Assembly: GCA_023974075.1 (NCBI GenBank)
Contig: CM043808.1
Coordinates: 25,690,448 to 25,754,447, forward strand
Source of the DNA: Chaenocephalus aceratus
Lineage: Eukaryota > Chordata > Actinopteri > Perciformes > Channichthyidae
Length of the DNA stretch: 64,000 nt
Direction: 5' to 3'
Below are positions 49,001-59,248 of the stretch, in pieces (within the stretch, counting starts at the first letter, position 1; every line of letters starts with the position of its first letter). The translations under genes were made by a program, and so were the position numbers. The notes below the pieces were generated by a model, which worked only from the letters and a program-made list of their open reading frames with translations, had not been told where the DNA came from and did no database searches.

Positions 49001-52000
49001 TTAACGTTAAGCTTATCGTATTTCAGTATCATGCAACTTTCTCTGCATAATCACCTTTGAGAAGAGGTAGAAGTTTAGCTTTACATTGAAGCAGCACTAC
49101 TTTTTACGCTGAGTAGTACATTTTTCAGCATGTGCGGATACCTTGGAGAGCTGGTGCTTTAAAGTGCTGATGTGTAACAGGTTGTAACAAAACATCAGCG
49201 GTCCAGTTTCAGCACATAGAAATCAAACGGGCTTTGATCGATCGGTGTGTAGTTACCTCAAAGACATGCTGGGATTTTGTTGACAGTAGTGTAACAAATT
49301 GAAACTTTATATTATGCTGAATAACAAGAAACAAGAGTATGGAGGTATGTGTTGTGCCAGGAGATACAGTGGCACGTTACAGTAGAAATGGTAGTGGTGG
49401 TGATGTGTTGGTATAGTGCCACGGCAACGCTCTCATTTCCACCCTCACCCACTTGGCAGCAGCCTGCATGTTAACCCGACACTCTGGCGCTCAGACAGAC
49501 AGACAGCTGCCTCTGTCCATACGCCTGAACTGAACATCGGAGATAAGTCCAGAGGTCTGATCTTGTATTTAAGTAAAAGTATCAGTTGTAGGAATACTCT
49601 GCTACAAGTTAAAGTCCTGCAATCCAAATGTTAGTCAAGTAAAAGTACAAAAGTATTAGCATAAAAATATACTTAAAGTTCAAAAAGTAAAAGTACTCTT
49701 TATGCAGATTGGCCCATTTCAGAATAATATATACGATATGTTTTGATTATAAGTATTTATGCATTAAAGTGTTATCAAAGCTGGTAAAGGTGCAGCTAGT
49801 TTTAATTACTTTGTATGCTGCTTGATTAAGTAACCAAATGTTAAACATCAATGTAGTGAAGTAAAAGTACACTGTTATCCTCTGAATTGTATTGGGTTGG
49901 AAGAAAATGTCATTACAAAAATGGATATACTCAAGTAAAGTACATCAAAATGGATCAATACACTACTTGAGTAAATGTACTAAGTTACTAACACCACTTC
50001 TTTCATCCAACTGATGATGAACATCCTTGCTGCCATTTGCGGTTGTTTTTTCAGGATTATATGACAAACAGTGAATAGACACATTTAGCTTATAAACCCT
50101 TTAGCCATTTAGCTTCTGTAAATCTCTTCTCCTGAGATATTTGTACCGCTTTGAATGGGCTGGGAAGCCAATTAAATGTGGACTCTTGCAGGAAAAGTCT
50201 GTCCACTTGACGAGCCTCTTTGGAGAGTAGCCACCAGTCATTGTTCGGGGACTCTCGACGGCCCTACATCTCTCTTTAGGAACAAAGAGGTGTCCTGGGA
50301 CGTCTGTTATCGAGCAGAGGTGCAAAGGTGAATATTGAGATTAGCGTGGCTTGGGGAGAAAAAAAAAGTCTCCTGTGCTGCTCTCCGTCTTTTTCTAGTT
50401 AAGATAAGAGTCATCATCTAAGTGCAAAAAAGCTCCAAATCCCAAACGGCTGCCTTTAAAGAGGTCTTTCTTAAAGTCCTCTGTGGTGTGAGGGTCAGTT
50501 TGACAAGCAGCAACAACAATTAAAGAATACTCTGGTGATTTCCTTGTATTCATTTAATTTTGTGTTGCATAACGAAACCACTGTAATGGGCTCTTGCTTG
50601 CTAAATGGCAAACTTTTATGAGCAATCAGAGAAAAGTTAAGGGACGTTAGATGTCTGCTCGGGACTGTCTTTGTGCCAGGAAATAGTTTTGACACGAAAA
50701 ACACCTCTACCGAAATATAAGGGAATGGTCAAAGGGCTATAAGTTGAGACTGGTTACATTAAAACATATTCACAATAGTATGATCAAAGTATTTTCAATG
50801 GGTAATATTTTTGAAAGGCATGATTGTTTTCGTAGCACCAACTGCTGGGGATCCCATATCTTACTTGCTTTTTTGTTGTGATTTTGTTGCATATTATCTT
50901 GTTAATTTATCCCATTATTCAATTCTACAGTCAGTACTTTCGGTTTATTCTCTGTTTTTGTTGCTTTTTACGATGTCTAAGGTGGAGTTGGAGCCTTTAA
51001 ACAAAAATACTTATAATCAGGTATTTTTATCGAAGTATAAAAATGCTAAATAAAACTGTTGCATGACATGCTAATGATAATAGATACCCATCATCAAAAC
51101 AGTTACATGGTTGAAACTCAGTCAAAAGTCAGCGTGAAGACTAAATCAAACTTTGATTAAACTCGAGTCACCAGCAAACACGTGCTTTTGTCCTCCATTG
51201 GAGCATCGACCTCTTATCAGTGCAGCGGTCCGATGTGAGAGGCCATAAACCTCCGTCAGGTGGAGATGGACTCTGTGATCCCAACCCAGTGTATTGAGTC
51301 TCTGATGTCACAACACCATGCAGTTTATTTTTACGAGGGAGCACGTTTGAGGTCAGATTAAGTGTAAAGTAGGACACTCCGTCCCAAATGCAAACTGTAC
51401 GCAACAAAATAACCAATATGTAATGATTTAAATACAGGTATACAAATATTCCTTATTTTCCTACTTTCAATAATGGTTTCATTTCCAGAAAGAAGAGTAC
51501 CACACACGGGTTTTCAGGTACGATTACTACTTGTTGCACTCCAGAGTCTTCTGCAGTTACATTTGAGACAATTGTTCATACAAAACATCAGGAGATCAAC
51601 ACTCCTGGAATTGAGTCTTGTAAATTAGATTTCTTGCGGAAAAGTTAGACTAAGATGATAATAATACTAAGTTAATCATTTGTAATATCAATTGATCTCT
51701 TAAGATCGACTGTGGCTGCGAGGGAGTGCGGTCGTCTTTCAACCAGAAGGTTGTGGGTTCGATCCCAGCCCATGCAGTCAACATGTCGATGTATCCTTGA
51801 GCAAGATACTTCACCCTGAGTTGCTCCCGATGGCATGGCCAACGGTGTGTGAATGTGTGTGCGTGTTAGTGCATGTCCTAACATACACTGCTCAGTATGA
51901 ATGGGTGAACGGCATGTAGTATGTAAAGCGCTTTGAGGGGTCTTAAAGACTGGATAAAGCGCTATATAAGTACAATCCATTTACCATTTAAGGCTTTTAT

Positions 52001-55000
52001 TTCAGTCAAATTAGGCCGTTAGGTCTTGAAGACACTCTTGTTTTATGGGTGGGGGGTGACCTCTGTTAGTGTAGGTGTTTCTACGTCAACAAATGTCCTC
52101 TGAAGACCCGAGTAAAAAATAAATAAACCCTACTCATTAATAATAATTAGACACTTCCTCTAACCAAAAAGGTACTCATTAAACTCGCAGGTAAAACAAG
52201 AGTGTACGAGATATTATCCTGGTTTAGGCGTTGAATGAACCTCATTAAACAACATTAGTAAATGAAAGAAGGAACAGTAGGAAATGCAGGTTCTGATTTA
52301 CACCCAGTAACTACAACCTTCTAAATAATGCTTTGGGAGAAAGACAATGTGCCTCAGTGTCTGAGAGAGGGCCGTGTGCAGCTCTCCATGTGATGACCAC
52401 GCAGACGCAATAAATCACGTCACCTTTCAGAAATGTTCAAACAGCAGCTTTCAGAAACGCACACAGCAGCACAAAAAAAGAGCATTTAAAAGAAGAAAAA
52501 AATCAACGTATTCGACTCCCACTACTGCCCTCACCCGGGCATTCAGAGGGCTTATGATGCTGCAATCTGGAAGACTGAGATTATATGGGGAGAGGGCAGG
52601 AGACACAGCGAGAGGGAGGGAGGCTGAGGGGTGAGGAGGCAGAGAGAGAAAAAAGGTGCTGTTTGTGGATTCATCTACAAAATGACTTAATTGTCAGCTG
52701 AATGTTTTGGATCTGTGGCTCGCGCGCAGTAGTAATCTATACAGACCCGTAAAATGATAACACGGGAGGAGGGCGACTGTTTATTATCAAGGTCAGCTCA
52801 CATCAAATCTGCCAGGCTGAGGACGCAGGATTTAGGGCCATGACACAAACACTGCATGTCTTCTGTTGGACTTGAACACACCACTAGGTTACATGTGACG
52901 TCCAGCTAACAGCTAACGGCTCAGGGCCTGCAAGAGAGGAGATGACTTGTCCCATATCTGTATTATATATATTATATATTTAAACTAAAAACAAGAATAG
53001 CAAAAGGCCAAGCAAATCCCCCAAAATAACAAGCAACATACAAAATTAGATTGTTTTAAGATGAAGGTGATCAGAACAAATCAGCATCAGTTGATTTGTC
53101 CGGGGGAATTGGATTCCATGGCAGTTGCTCCATTTCAGATAAATTAGAAAAGGTAATTAAAATCTAATATTTATAGAAACCTGAAAAGTTGGACTAAAAA
53201 TATTAAAATAAAAATAAAGTATGTATCATATAAACATAATAATTTAAGTAATAATTATAAAATAACAATTATAATATAACCCCAAGGAGTAAAGTGGCAG
53301 TATATTGACTTAGAGTGCCTGGCACAAATCAAGTTTCCATTGTGATGAAAGCAAACATAAACAAATGAGAGTACCGGTATGTCTCATTCGTTACAACGTA
53401 GACTGAGGCTCTCATGTTGAACCACATCCTGCTTTCCTTCTACAAAATCCAGAACTAGCTAACCATTTTCATGCTAAGGTGAACCTGTGAGACGGTCTTC
53501 CTCCTGGAGCTCCAGCCTCAGGTCTGCTGCAGATTCAACATGCTGAATCACCGATATGAGCAAACGGCTGACTCTCACAGCTCCTACTCTGCCTGTGAGG
53601 CCAGAGGATTCCCCTCTCTGCATGTTTTCTGATGACACCATCAACTCTGAGGTTATTAGTCTAAGAACAATCTAAGGGGACCCCGAGGTATGATACACTT
53701 TAAAACACACACTTAGAGAGGGAATCCCCTATTTGATCAGAAGGGGAGAGGACACATCATTGAACGTGATTTTGATGCCCAGTCTTAGCTCAGCACGGAC
53801 ATCATAACAATAACTTATTTTCTAGATGCTGTCCCGGCCAACAGGAACCATATTTTCCATAACATCCCTGATGCAAAATAACACAATTGGATCATAAATA
53901 TCTGAGTACTTTTCACATTTCTTTCACCGGGTGGGTTTTTGATTTCTGACTCCAAATATACCTCACTTTGAAATAACTTACACATTCGGGAAATACATCT
54001 TGACCGCAGTATTGGAATTCATTTGGTTCTGAAATCTTTACATTGGCTTCCAGTCGGCCAAATAATTGATTTTAAAGTACTATTGCTAGTTTTTAAATCA
54101 TTACATGGTTTAGGACCAAAGTATATTGTTGAACTCCTACATAATTACGAGCCATCAAGGTGCCTCAGGTCTTCTGGGACGGGTCTGCTATCGGTTCCGA
54201 GAGTGAAAACAAAACATGGAGAGGCAGCATTTAGCTGTGATGCCCGACACTCTGGAACAAACTACCCAAATCGTGCACGTCCGCAGAAACGCTTACTATT
54301 TTAAATCGAGACTAAAAACATATATCCTTGCCGCTGCTTTTAATTGAGATGATCATATTCGAACTACAGTATGCCTTTTAAACATGTATTCTATATCTGT
54401 GGTGCTTATTTTTATAATTTATTATCTTTGCTTTGTAATGCCTGTTGTAAAATGCCATTATATAATGTGTTTTACTGTATTTATTCCTAATAAGTCTTTT
54501 AATTTGTTTTGTAAAGCACTTTGAATTGTCGCGTACAGAAAAGTGCTCTCTAAATAAACTTGCCTTGCCTTGGTTCCATTTGCACACGATCAAACAGAAT
54601 CACACCATCTAATGCAGCAAACTCACAACAACCTGCTGTTCTGGTGAAGGGACCTATTTGTAGAAATCACCGACCCCCCCTGAAAGCTCTAAACCCCTGA
54701 CCTCGCCTGTCCAAATTAAATCACTTTTTTGTTTATTTTGTTGTTAAAAAAGACAAAGATAAAGTTCACAATGTCTGCTGAAACAAAAGAAAGCCAGATT
54801 TGTACTCCCTTAAAACAGGAGTGGTCGAAATTCATTAACTTGTCTTAGTATTAAATTCAATTATTATGTTTTCAGTTTTCTTTTGTTTTTGTCAGCAGGA
54901 TTAGAAAGAAAGTACGAGCATGATTTGCATGACACTTGGTGGAAAGGTGACGCACGGGCCAAGGAAGTAGATTTGATTAATGGGGAAAAAACTGTTTTCC

Positions 55001-58000
55001 ACTTCCGTTAACATTGCCAAAAAGGACTGTTGGCCTTCAAAATGTATGTGCTCTGCGAGTTTCTCTGTAGTAATGGTTCTTGTGATGCTTGGGCAAAACT
55101 TGTCTAACCTCTTCTCCTATCTGCATCTCCAAAGTGTATCACATTTCACATTCTCCAGCAGAGTTCTTAATCCTCTTGTTGACGCTGCACCTGCACCAGC
55201 ATGGGCCTAACTGCTGTCTGATCAGCCTCGTCTTCACGGTCGGCACAGGAACAGCTTTTCCTCCTCTCTGTCGGGGGAGGGGGGGCTCGCTGTGTGTCCC
55301 CAGCCTGCAGAGCTGCTGACCAGGCGAGGGGATCCGATGGTGTCGATGGCTGATTAAAGGGTCTCAGCGTTGGGGTGGGACCGGTGCATCCGCTGCCCGT
55401 CTAATTACAGACTAACGGCCCGTCCACACACAGGCATGGAAAAAATCTTTCAAAGCTTCGCCCATTCACTTGAATGGGGTGACGTAGAAGATTTTTTAAT
55501 CTTCGCCGAACTGCATTGTGGGGAGCGGAGCATGGCTTTGCAAGCATCGTGAGCATCAAAAGTTGAGCAATGTTCAACTTTTGATGCTCCCGATGCTTTC
55601 GAAGCTGGCATCAGCCAATCAAATCCCGTTTATGCAAATCCCGCCAGTACAAGCGCCAGCCAATCAAACCGCGTGTAAGCTGGGAGAGCCAGACCGCAGT
55701 TCATTTCCTCATATTCCAAACGAGAAATTACGGTAGCAAATCACCCGGTTCTTTACGGCCAGAACTATTTACCGGGATACAAACTGTAGGAACCAGGCAT
55801 GGAGGGAGGTGGCAGAGACAGTGGGGGAAACTGGTAGGTTTTCACCTGTTTGGGGATTTTATATCCAGTTTACTTCGTTTTAACATTGCTATTGCTTTGT
55901 ATGCCGGGGGCGGGCGATTCATGTGATTGGTTGTTGGTCGCGTGAAATCGCCAAGCTTCAGACACGCCCAGCATCAAGATTTTTCAAGATTTTTTTCATG
56001 CCTGTGTGTAGACGGGCCGTTAATGAATCCTTAGCTTTTGCAGAAGTGGGCGGAGAAGCCCCCAGAGAGGAGCCAGAGAGCAAGGCTTCATAAATCACGC
56101 TTCACTTTACCCTTTCATTGCCTGCCCACAGAGGTGAACACGCACATTAAGTTTTGTGAGGAGGTTGTTCAGGGGCAGAACACAACCAAAAGGGGTCAAG
56201 GTGACTTGTCCCTGATCACTGCGGCTTACGTCTGGATACGTCCCTTATGATGTACCGTGACAAGACAATACAGAGAGGGCCACCTTCATCTCAGACAGAG
56301 ACTAAAGAAATGTAATCCTGCCCCACCTTCATCATACCCCCGAGTGGGTGGATTAGCAACAGAGGGCAGTGACGGCGGGACAATATGGAGGGGCCAAATG
56401 CATAACGGGGCTATTCTTAGCTGTAGAATACAGGAATATAGTTGATATAAGTATGTCAATCCGTTATTAGCAACTAAAAACGTATTTCTGTGTTTTACCT
56501 GGCACATACGCACACTTATATTAAACAAAGGTTGTCAAACCTCGAAAAACACTGGCTTTATACAAATAAAATGCTTAATCTTCTTCAATAAATGCCTTTC
56601 TCTGTAAAATGGCCATTCATTTCCACTTTTGCAAACAAACCAAAACATATATAGCTTTATATAACCATATATGAGAAATTAGCAATCCTCACGTTGGCCG
56701 ACTGAAAAAACACTAGAGAAAAAAAAAAATCACTTATCAAAATCCTTGCAGCATTATTTTCTGTCAATCTTTGTAAACAACCAATTATTTCAGCTCTAAA
56801 TGTTGCTACAATGTTTTTAAATGTATCGTAGTAGGAACTGAGGACCCTCGAACAGAACAAACACAGAGCCATAGCTGGGGTCAAACTAACAGCTCCACAC
56901 TGAAGCCACGAGCAACCCATGACAAACAAACCCTCAAAGTACTGGACCAGAAAGCTAACCGCTCCCATCACTGAACCATCCTCAACAAGCATAACATCCT
57001 GAGTTGGGAAGATTTAATAAAGTATAGGAACATCGTTCTGGTTTACAAAATCCTGCACAATACAGCCCCTCCACCTCTTAGCTCATTGGTTACTCAACGT
57101 AACAACACCAGACGGACCACACGTGGCGACCTATCAGTCCCATTCAGGAAGAGTACTTTTGGTCAGTCATCATTCTCGGTCACAGCAATACAAAACTGGA
57201 ACTCTCTACCCACTCAAATCAAAGACATCCCACATTCACAGCTCACTTAAAAACATGGTTCACTGAGAACTACACCTGCACACACTAGTCTGTGTTGAGT
57301 ATGGCGTGAGTGTTACATGTTGTGTTACATGTTGTGATCATGGATGTTGCCCCTCGTTTCTGTGATGTGCTATATGTGACATGTACTGTATATAGTAACA
57401 TGTGTTGTTTATTGTTCTCTTTTATCCTCTTTCCTCCTTTTTATTTTATTGTATATATTTTCTTATAACTAATGCTGTTGATATATTGTCATTTTAAGGG
57501 TGTCTATTACCATCTGGAAATTAGCCATGTCGGCTAAAGCTGCTCCATTTACTGTTTTTGTGACAGTTCATCGATGGGGACTGTCCACGACACTATAAAT
57601 AAATAAACTAAACTAAACTAAACTACTTAAGGTCTACCGCTCCACGGGGACCCTTTAATGTCAGGAGTGGCCTGCTGACTCACTACTGTAGGAATGCAAA
57701 GTGAACGTGAACTTGTGTTATCAGTGGGTGGATGAACTTCAAGCTCTCCCTCCTCAAACGCTGCTGCAGTGAGTCACAGGAACAGTCCCAAAGTCTGTGC
57801 ACCAAACCCAAGTGACTGGCTTCTCTATTACAAACCTGTGACGTGTCTGTCTGGTAGCATTGATTTCTCCTTTGACGGCAATAAATAGTACATTCTTAAA
57901 GATAAATATGTGGAGGGACAGGAGCAAAGGGCAACCGTTGTATCAGTCACAGAGTTCACAAGCCATAATGACCTGGTATAAATATACTAATCTAAAGCCT

Positions 58001-59248
58001 ACTCCTTATTACCGAGTGTTGGAGACAGTGTGGGTTTCAGGAAGCAATCACTGGCATATCTTTCGGGAGTTTCCCGTGATAAGGCCTTCCTGTGCAGAGA
58101 TTCACAGAGCACTCAGAAGCTTAATAAACCCTAATCTGCTCTACAATTGTCCACGTGACTTTCTGGACATTTTCAGGGAAGGCGTCCAGATGAATATTTG
58201 TTTGGCATCTTAACAGCCACTTGTCTACAAAGTGCTCAAAAGGCACTTGTTACTTTCGAACTGAGTGGATAGATATAGTACATTTATGTTACAGAAGACA
58301 TTACCACTTCTTCTGTTTGTCTTCAACGTTGTGTTGTGTTGTGTGCAGGTATCCAATGAATGAAACTGTCATATTGTTTTACATAGCAAACATAATTCAT
58401 TCTTATCCTATGTTCTCTCAAGCCCTCCCAAGACTTAATTGTCTTTGTATATTTGGAAGTTGTAATGAAAGCAAGGAAATATGTGGAAGATAAAATAAAA
58501 CAGCTTTTGTCCTTAGGTTTTCTTTTGCAATATAAACTGCCCAAAGTGAAAGAAATGAATACATTCTTAAAGGTGGGGTAGGTAATGTTGGAGAAAGCAG
58601 CTCGAGTGCGCTAGAACTTGAAAATACACAACCGGAAAAAATCTGCCACTTCCTCACAGAGCCCCTCCTCCAACACACACGAACGCGCACATGACCAATG
58701 AGGGCACGGGATAAGTTTGTGCACAGATGGAAGGCTGACAGGCAGGTAGGCCATCCAGTTACTTTAGCCGGGCCGGCTCAGATGATTGGTCGTGCTTTTT
58801 ACAGCACTACGGCTTCCACAGATGACGGTTTTTTATGGATTTGTTGTCAAAGCACTTAAGATATTCATTGCTATCGGGACGTTAAGAGCATTCCATGGAA
58901 TATAACAAAAAGTGTATCTCGAGCCGGTTTCTCAAACTTACCTACCCCACCTTTAAAGTCACAAGACTACCAACCTCAGGTTTCACTTATTCCATGATGT
59001 AATGTGCCGCACTTTATTTGCATGTGGGCAGCAGGAAACCTTTGCATAGTAAAAATGGTTCTGGCGTTTCCCTCTCATGGGAATAAACCAGGTGGATGCA
59101 GCGAATCACTTGTATTCTTACCTGTAGTGTACATGTGTGATTGTAGGAGGTCTGTAGCCAAAGATCCAGGTCTGGATGTCCATGGGTCTGGCTTTGGGGT
59201 AAGCTATGGTCACGTCTACTACCCACTGCAGGCCTTTACGTTTATTAC
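43043..59248 (-). CDS. lpgat1: lpgat1, lysophosphatidylglycerol acyltransferase 1, last three coding exons (partial)
   Basis: Three exons with matching phases: 59122-59248, 43739-43845 and 43043-43194 (TGA at 43043-43045), together about 128 codons of a protein near 370 residues in human. The first encodes KGLQWVVDVTIAYPKARP, then MDIQTWIFGYRPPTITHVHY; the second MYPIKEVPVEAEALTDW, then LYQKFVEKEELLNHFY; the third ends in a hydrophobic segment (VWLCVVQSIAFASGYAWY) and LQYLYCCLF. These match the C-terminal third of LPGAT1 closely. LPGAT1 is an ER membrane acyltransferase of the PlsC/AGPAT superfamily acting on lysophospholipids. The HX4D catalytic motif and N-terminal membrane segment are encoded by upstream exons that I did not find up to 64000, so they lie outside. 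The intron between the first two of these exons is about 15.3 kb, unusually long for a fish gene of this size, and full of repeats. Confidence 0.95.
43846..46417 (-). other. lpgat1: lpgat1 intron, left part
   Basis: Intron sequence with no recognised exon. At about 46068-46176 there is a CRE-like TTACGTCA and then a TATA-like TTTAAATAAGGG on the + strand; see findings. Confidence 0.6.
46418..46580. repeat. interspersed repeat, family D copy 1
   Basis: Shares CCCATCCTAGTGTTAGGAGC, GGTGCCTTGCTCAGGGACAC and the GCCAAGTCCCTAT block with 62022-62254, from which it differs by a deletion of about 30 bases in the middle. Confidence 0.85.
46581..47782 (-). other. lpgat1: lpgat1 intron sequence, nothing recognised
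   Basis: No exon, RNA gene or element boundary seen. Confidence 0.5.
47791..48679. mobile_element. hAT element, 0.9 kb, with perfect 8-base duplication
   Basis: Left end CAGAGTTCTCGTTAG and, in reverse complement, right end CAGGTTTCCCGTTAGCCGG, an imperfect inverted repeat. The flanks are GCTGAGAT at 47783-47790 and 48680-48687, an exact 8-base duplication. Subterminal GGTCAAAATG (left) and ATTTTGACC (right) are paired. No transposase domain was recognised in its short frames. The perfect duplication suggests a fairly recent insertion despite the poor terminal match. Confidence 0.88.
48700..49005 (+). repeat. LINE 3'-end-like tail
   Basis: Ends in CGTTGTACCTGGTGCGATGACAATAAAGG-type sequence (about 48959-48990), the usual 3' end of a teleost LINE. 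The upstream limit is uncertain. Confidence 0.5.
49006..49559 (-). other. lpgat1: lpgat1 intron sequence, nothing recognised
   Basis: No supported feature. Confidence 0.5.
49560..50005 (-). repeat. MITE-like repeat with AGTAACTTAGTACATTTACT end
   Basis: Read on the minus strand from about 50005 it starts GAAGTGGTGTTAGTAACTTAG then TACATTTACTCAAGTAGT, a very common teleost hAT-like repeat terminus. Many AAGTAAAAGTAC sub-repeats occur through it. The opposite end is worn. A degenerate relative is at 18140-18420. Confidence 0.7.
50006..51695 (-). other. lpgat1: lpgat1 intron sequence, nothing recognised
   Basis: No exon or RNA gene found; several short open frames without family signature. Confidence 0.5.
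51696..51990 (+). mobile_element. tRNA-derived SINE
   Basis: Begins with a tRNA-like part that has an A-box-like GTGGCTGCGAGGGAGTG and a B-box GGTTCGATCCC (about 51757-51767). It continues into an unrelated body and ends TAAAGCGCTATATAAGTACA then a short ATTTACCATTTA tail. This is a SINE, not a functional tRNA gene, as the cloverleaf is not maintained. Confidence 0.8.
51991..53989 (-). other. lpgat1: lpgat1 intron sequence, nothing recognised
   Basis: No supported exon or element boundary. Confidence 0.5.
53990..54572 (+). mobile_element. LINE 3' end
   Basis: Encodes the C-terminal part of a LINE ORF2 with LHWLPVGQIIDFKVLLLVFK, then LHGLGPKYIVELL, SRCLRSSGTGLLSVPR and KTKHGEAAFS, followed by a 3' end reading GTGCTCTCTAAATAAACTTG and a CCTTG repeat. 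The frame is broken near 54300. It is 5'-truncated. Confidence 0.85.
54573..55412 (-). other. lpgat1: lpgat1 intron sequence, nothing recognised
   Basis: No supported feature. Confidence 0.5.
55415..56020. mobile_element. MITE with 26-base terminal inverted repeats and an internal hairpin
   Basis: Left end ACGGCCCGTCCACACACAGG and right end CCTGTGTGTAGACGGGCCGT are inverted repeats with one mismatch, continuing into CATG. The flanks are TA on both sides (55413-55414, 56021-56022); a 3-base reading is CTA/TAA. This fits a Tc1/mariner- or Harbinger-type MITE, and I cannot decide between them. The interior contains a 25-base-arm hairpin (see next entry). No transposase is encoded. Confidence 0.88.
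55542..55598. repeat. long inverted repeat (hairpin) inside the MITE
   Basis: Arms 55542-55566 and 55574-55598 pair with a single mismatch around a 7-base loop. The inner 16 bases (GAGCATCAAAAGTTGA) are a perfect match. Confidence 0.9.
56021..56879 (-). other. lpgat1: lpgat1 intron sequence, nothing recognised
   Basis: No supported feature. Confidence 0.5.
56880..57626 (+). mobile_element. LINE 3' end with (ACTAA)n tail
   Basis: The + strand encodes a decayed LINE C-terminus (VLDQKANRSHH, then LSWEDLIKYRNIVLVYKILH, then QNWNSLPTQIKD), then a 3' UTR and an ACTAA tandem tail (57596-57625). The coding part is broken by stops. It is a different family from the LINEs at 14 kb and 54 kb, judged by its tail. 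Confidence 0.85.
57627..58566 (-). other. lpgat1: lpgat1 intron sequence, nothing recognised
   Basis: No supported feature. Confidence 0.5.
58571..58952. mobile_element. TTAA-flanked MITE, family C
   Basis: Left end AGGTGGGGTAGGTAATGTTG; right end ACTTACCTACCCCACCT; flanked by TTAA at 58567-58570 and 58953-58956. 382 bases, no coding capacity. The terminal AGG...CCT with TTAA matches families A and B. Confidence 0.88.

Noticed and set aside
51757..51767. tRNA B-box suggesting a tRNA gene
   Set aside because: It lies in a SINE; the cloverleaf and acceptor stem are not preserved.
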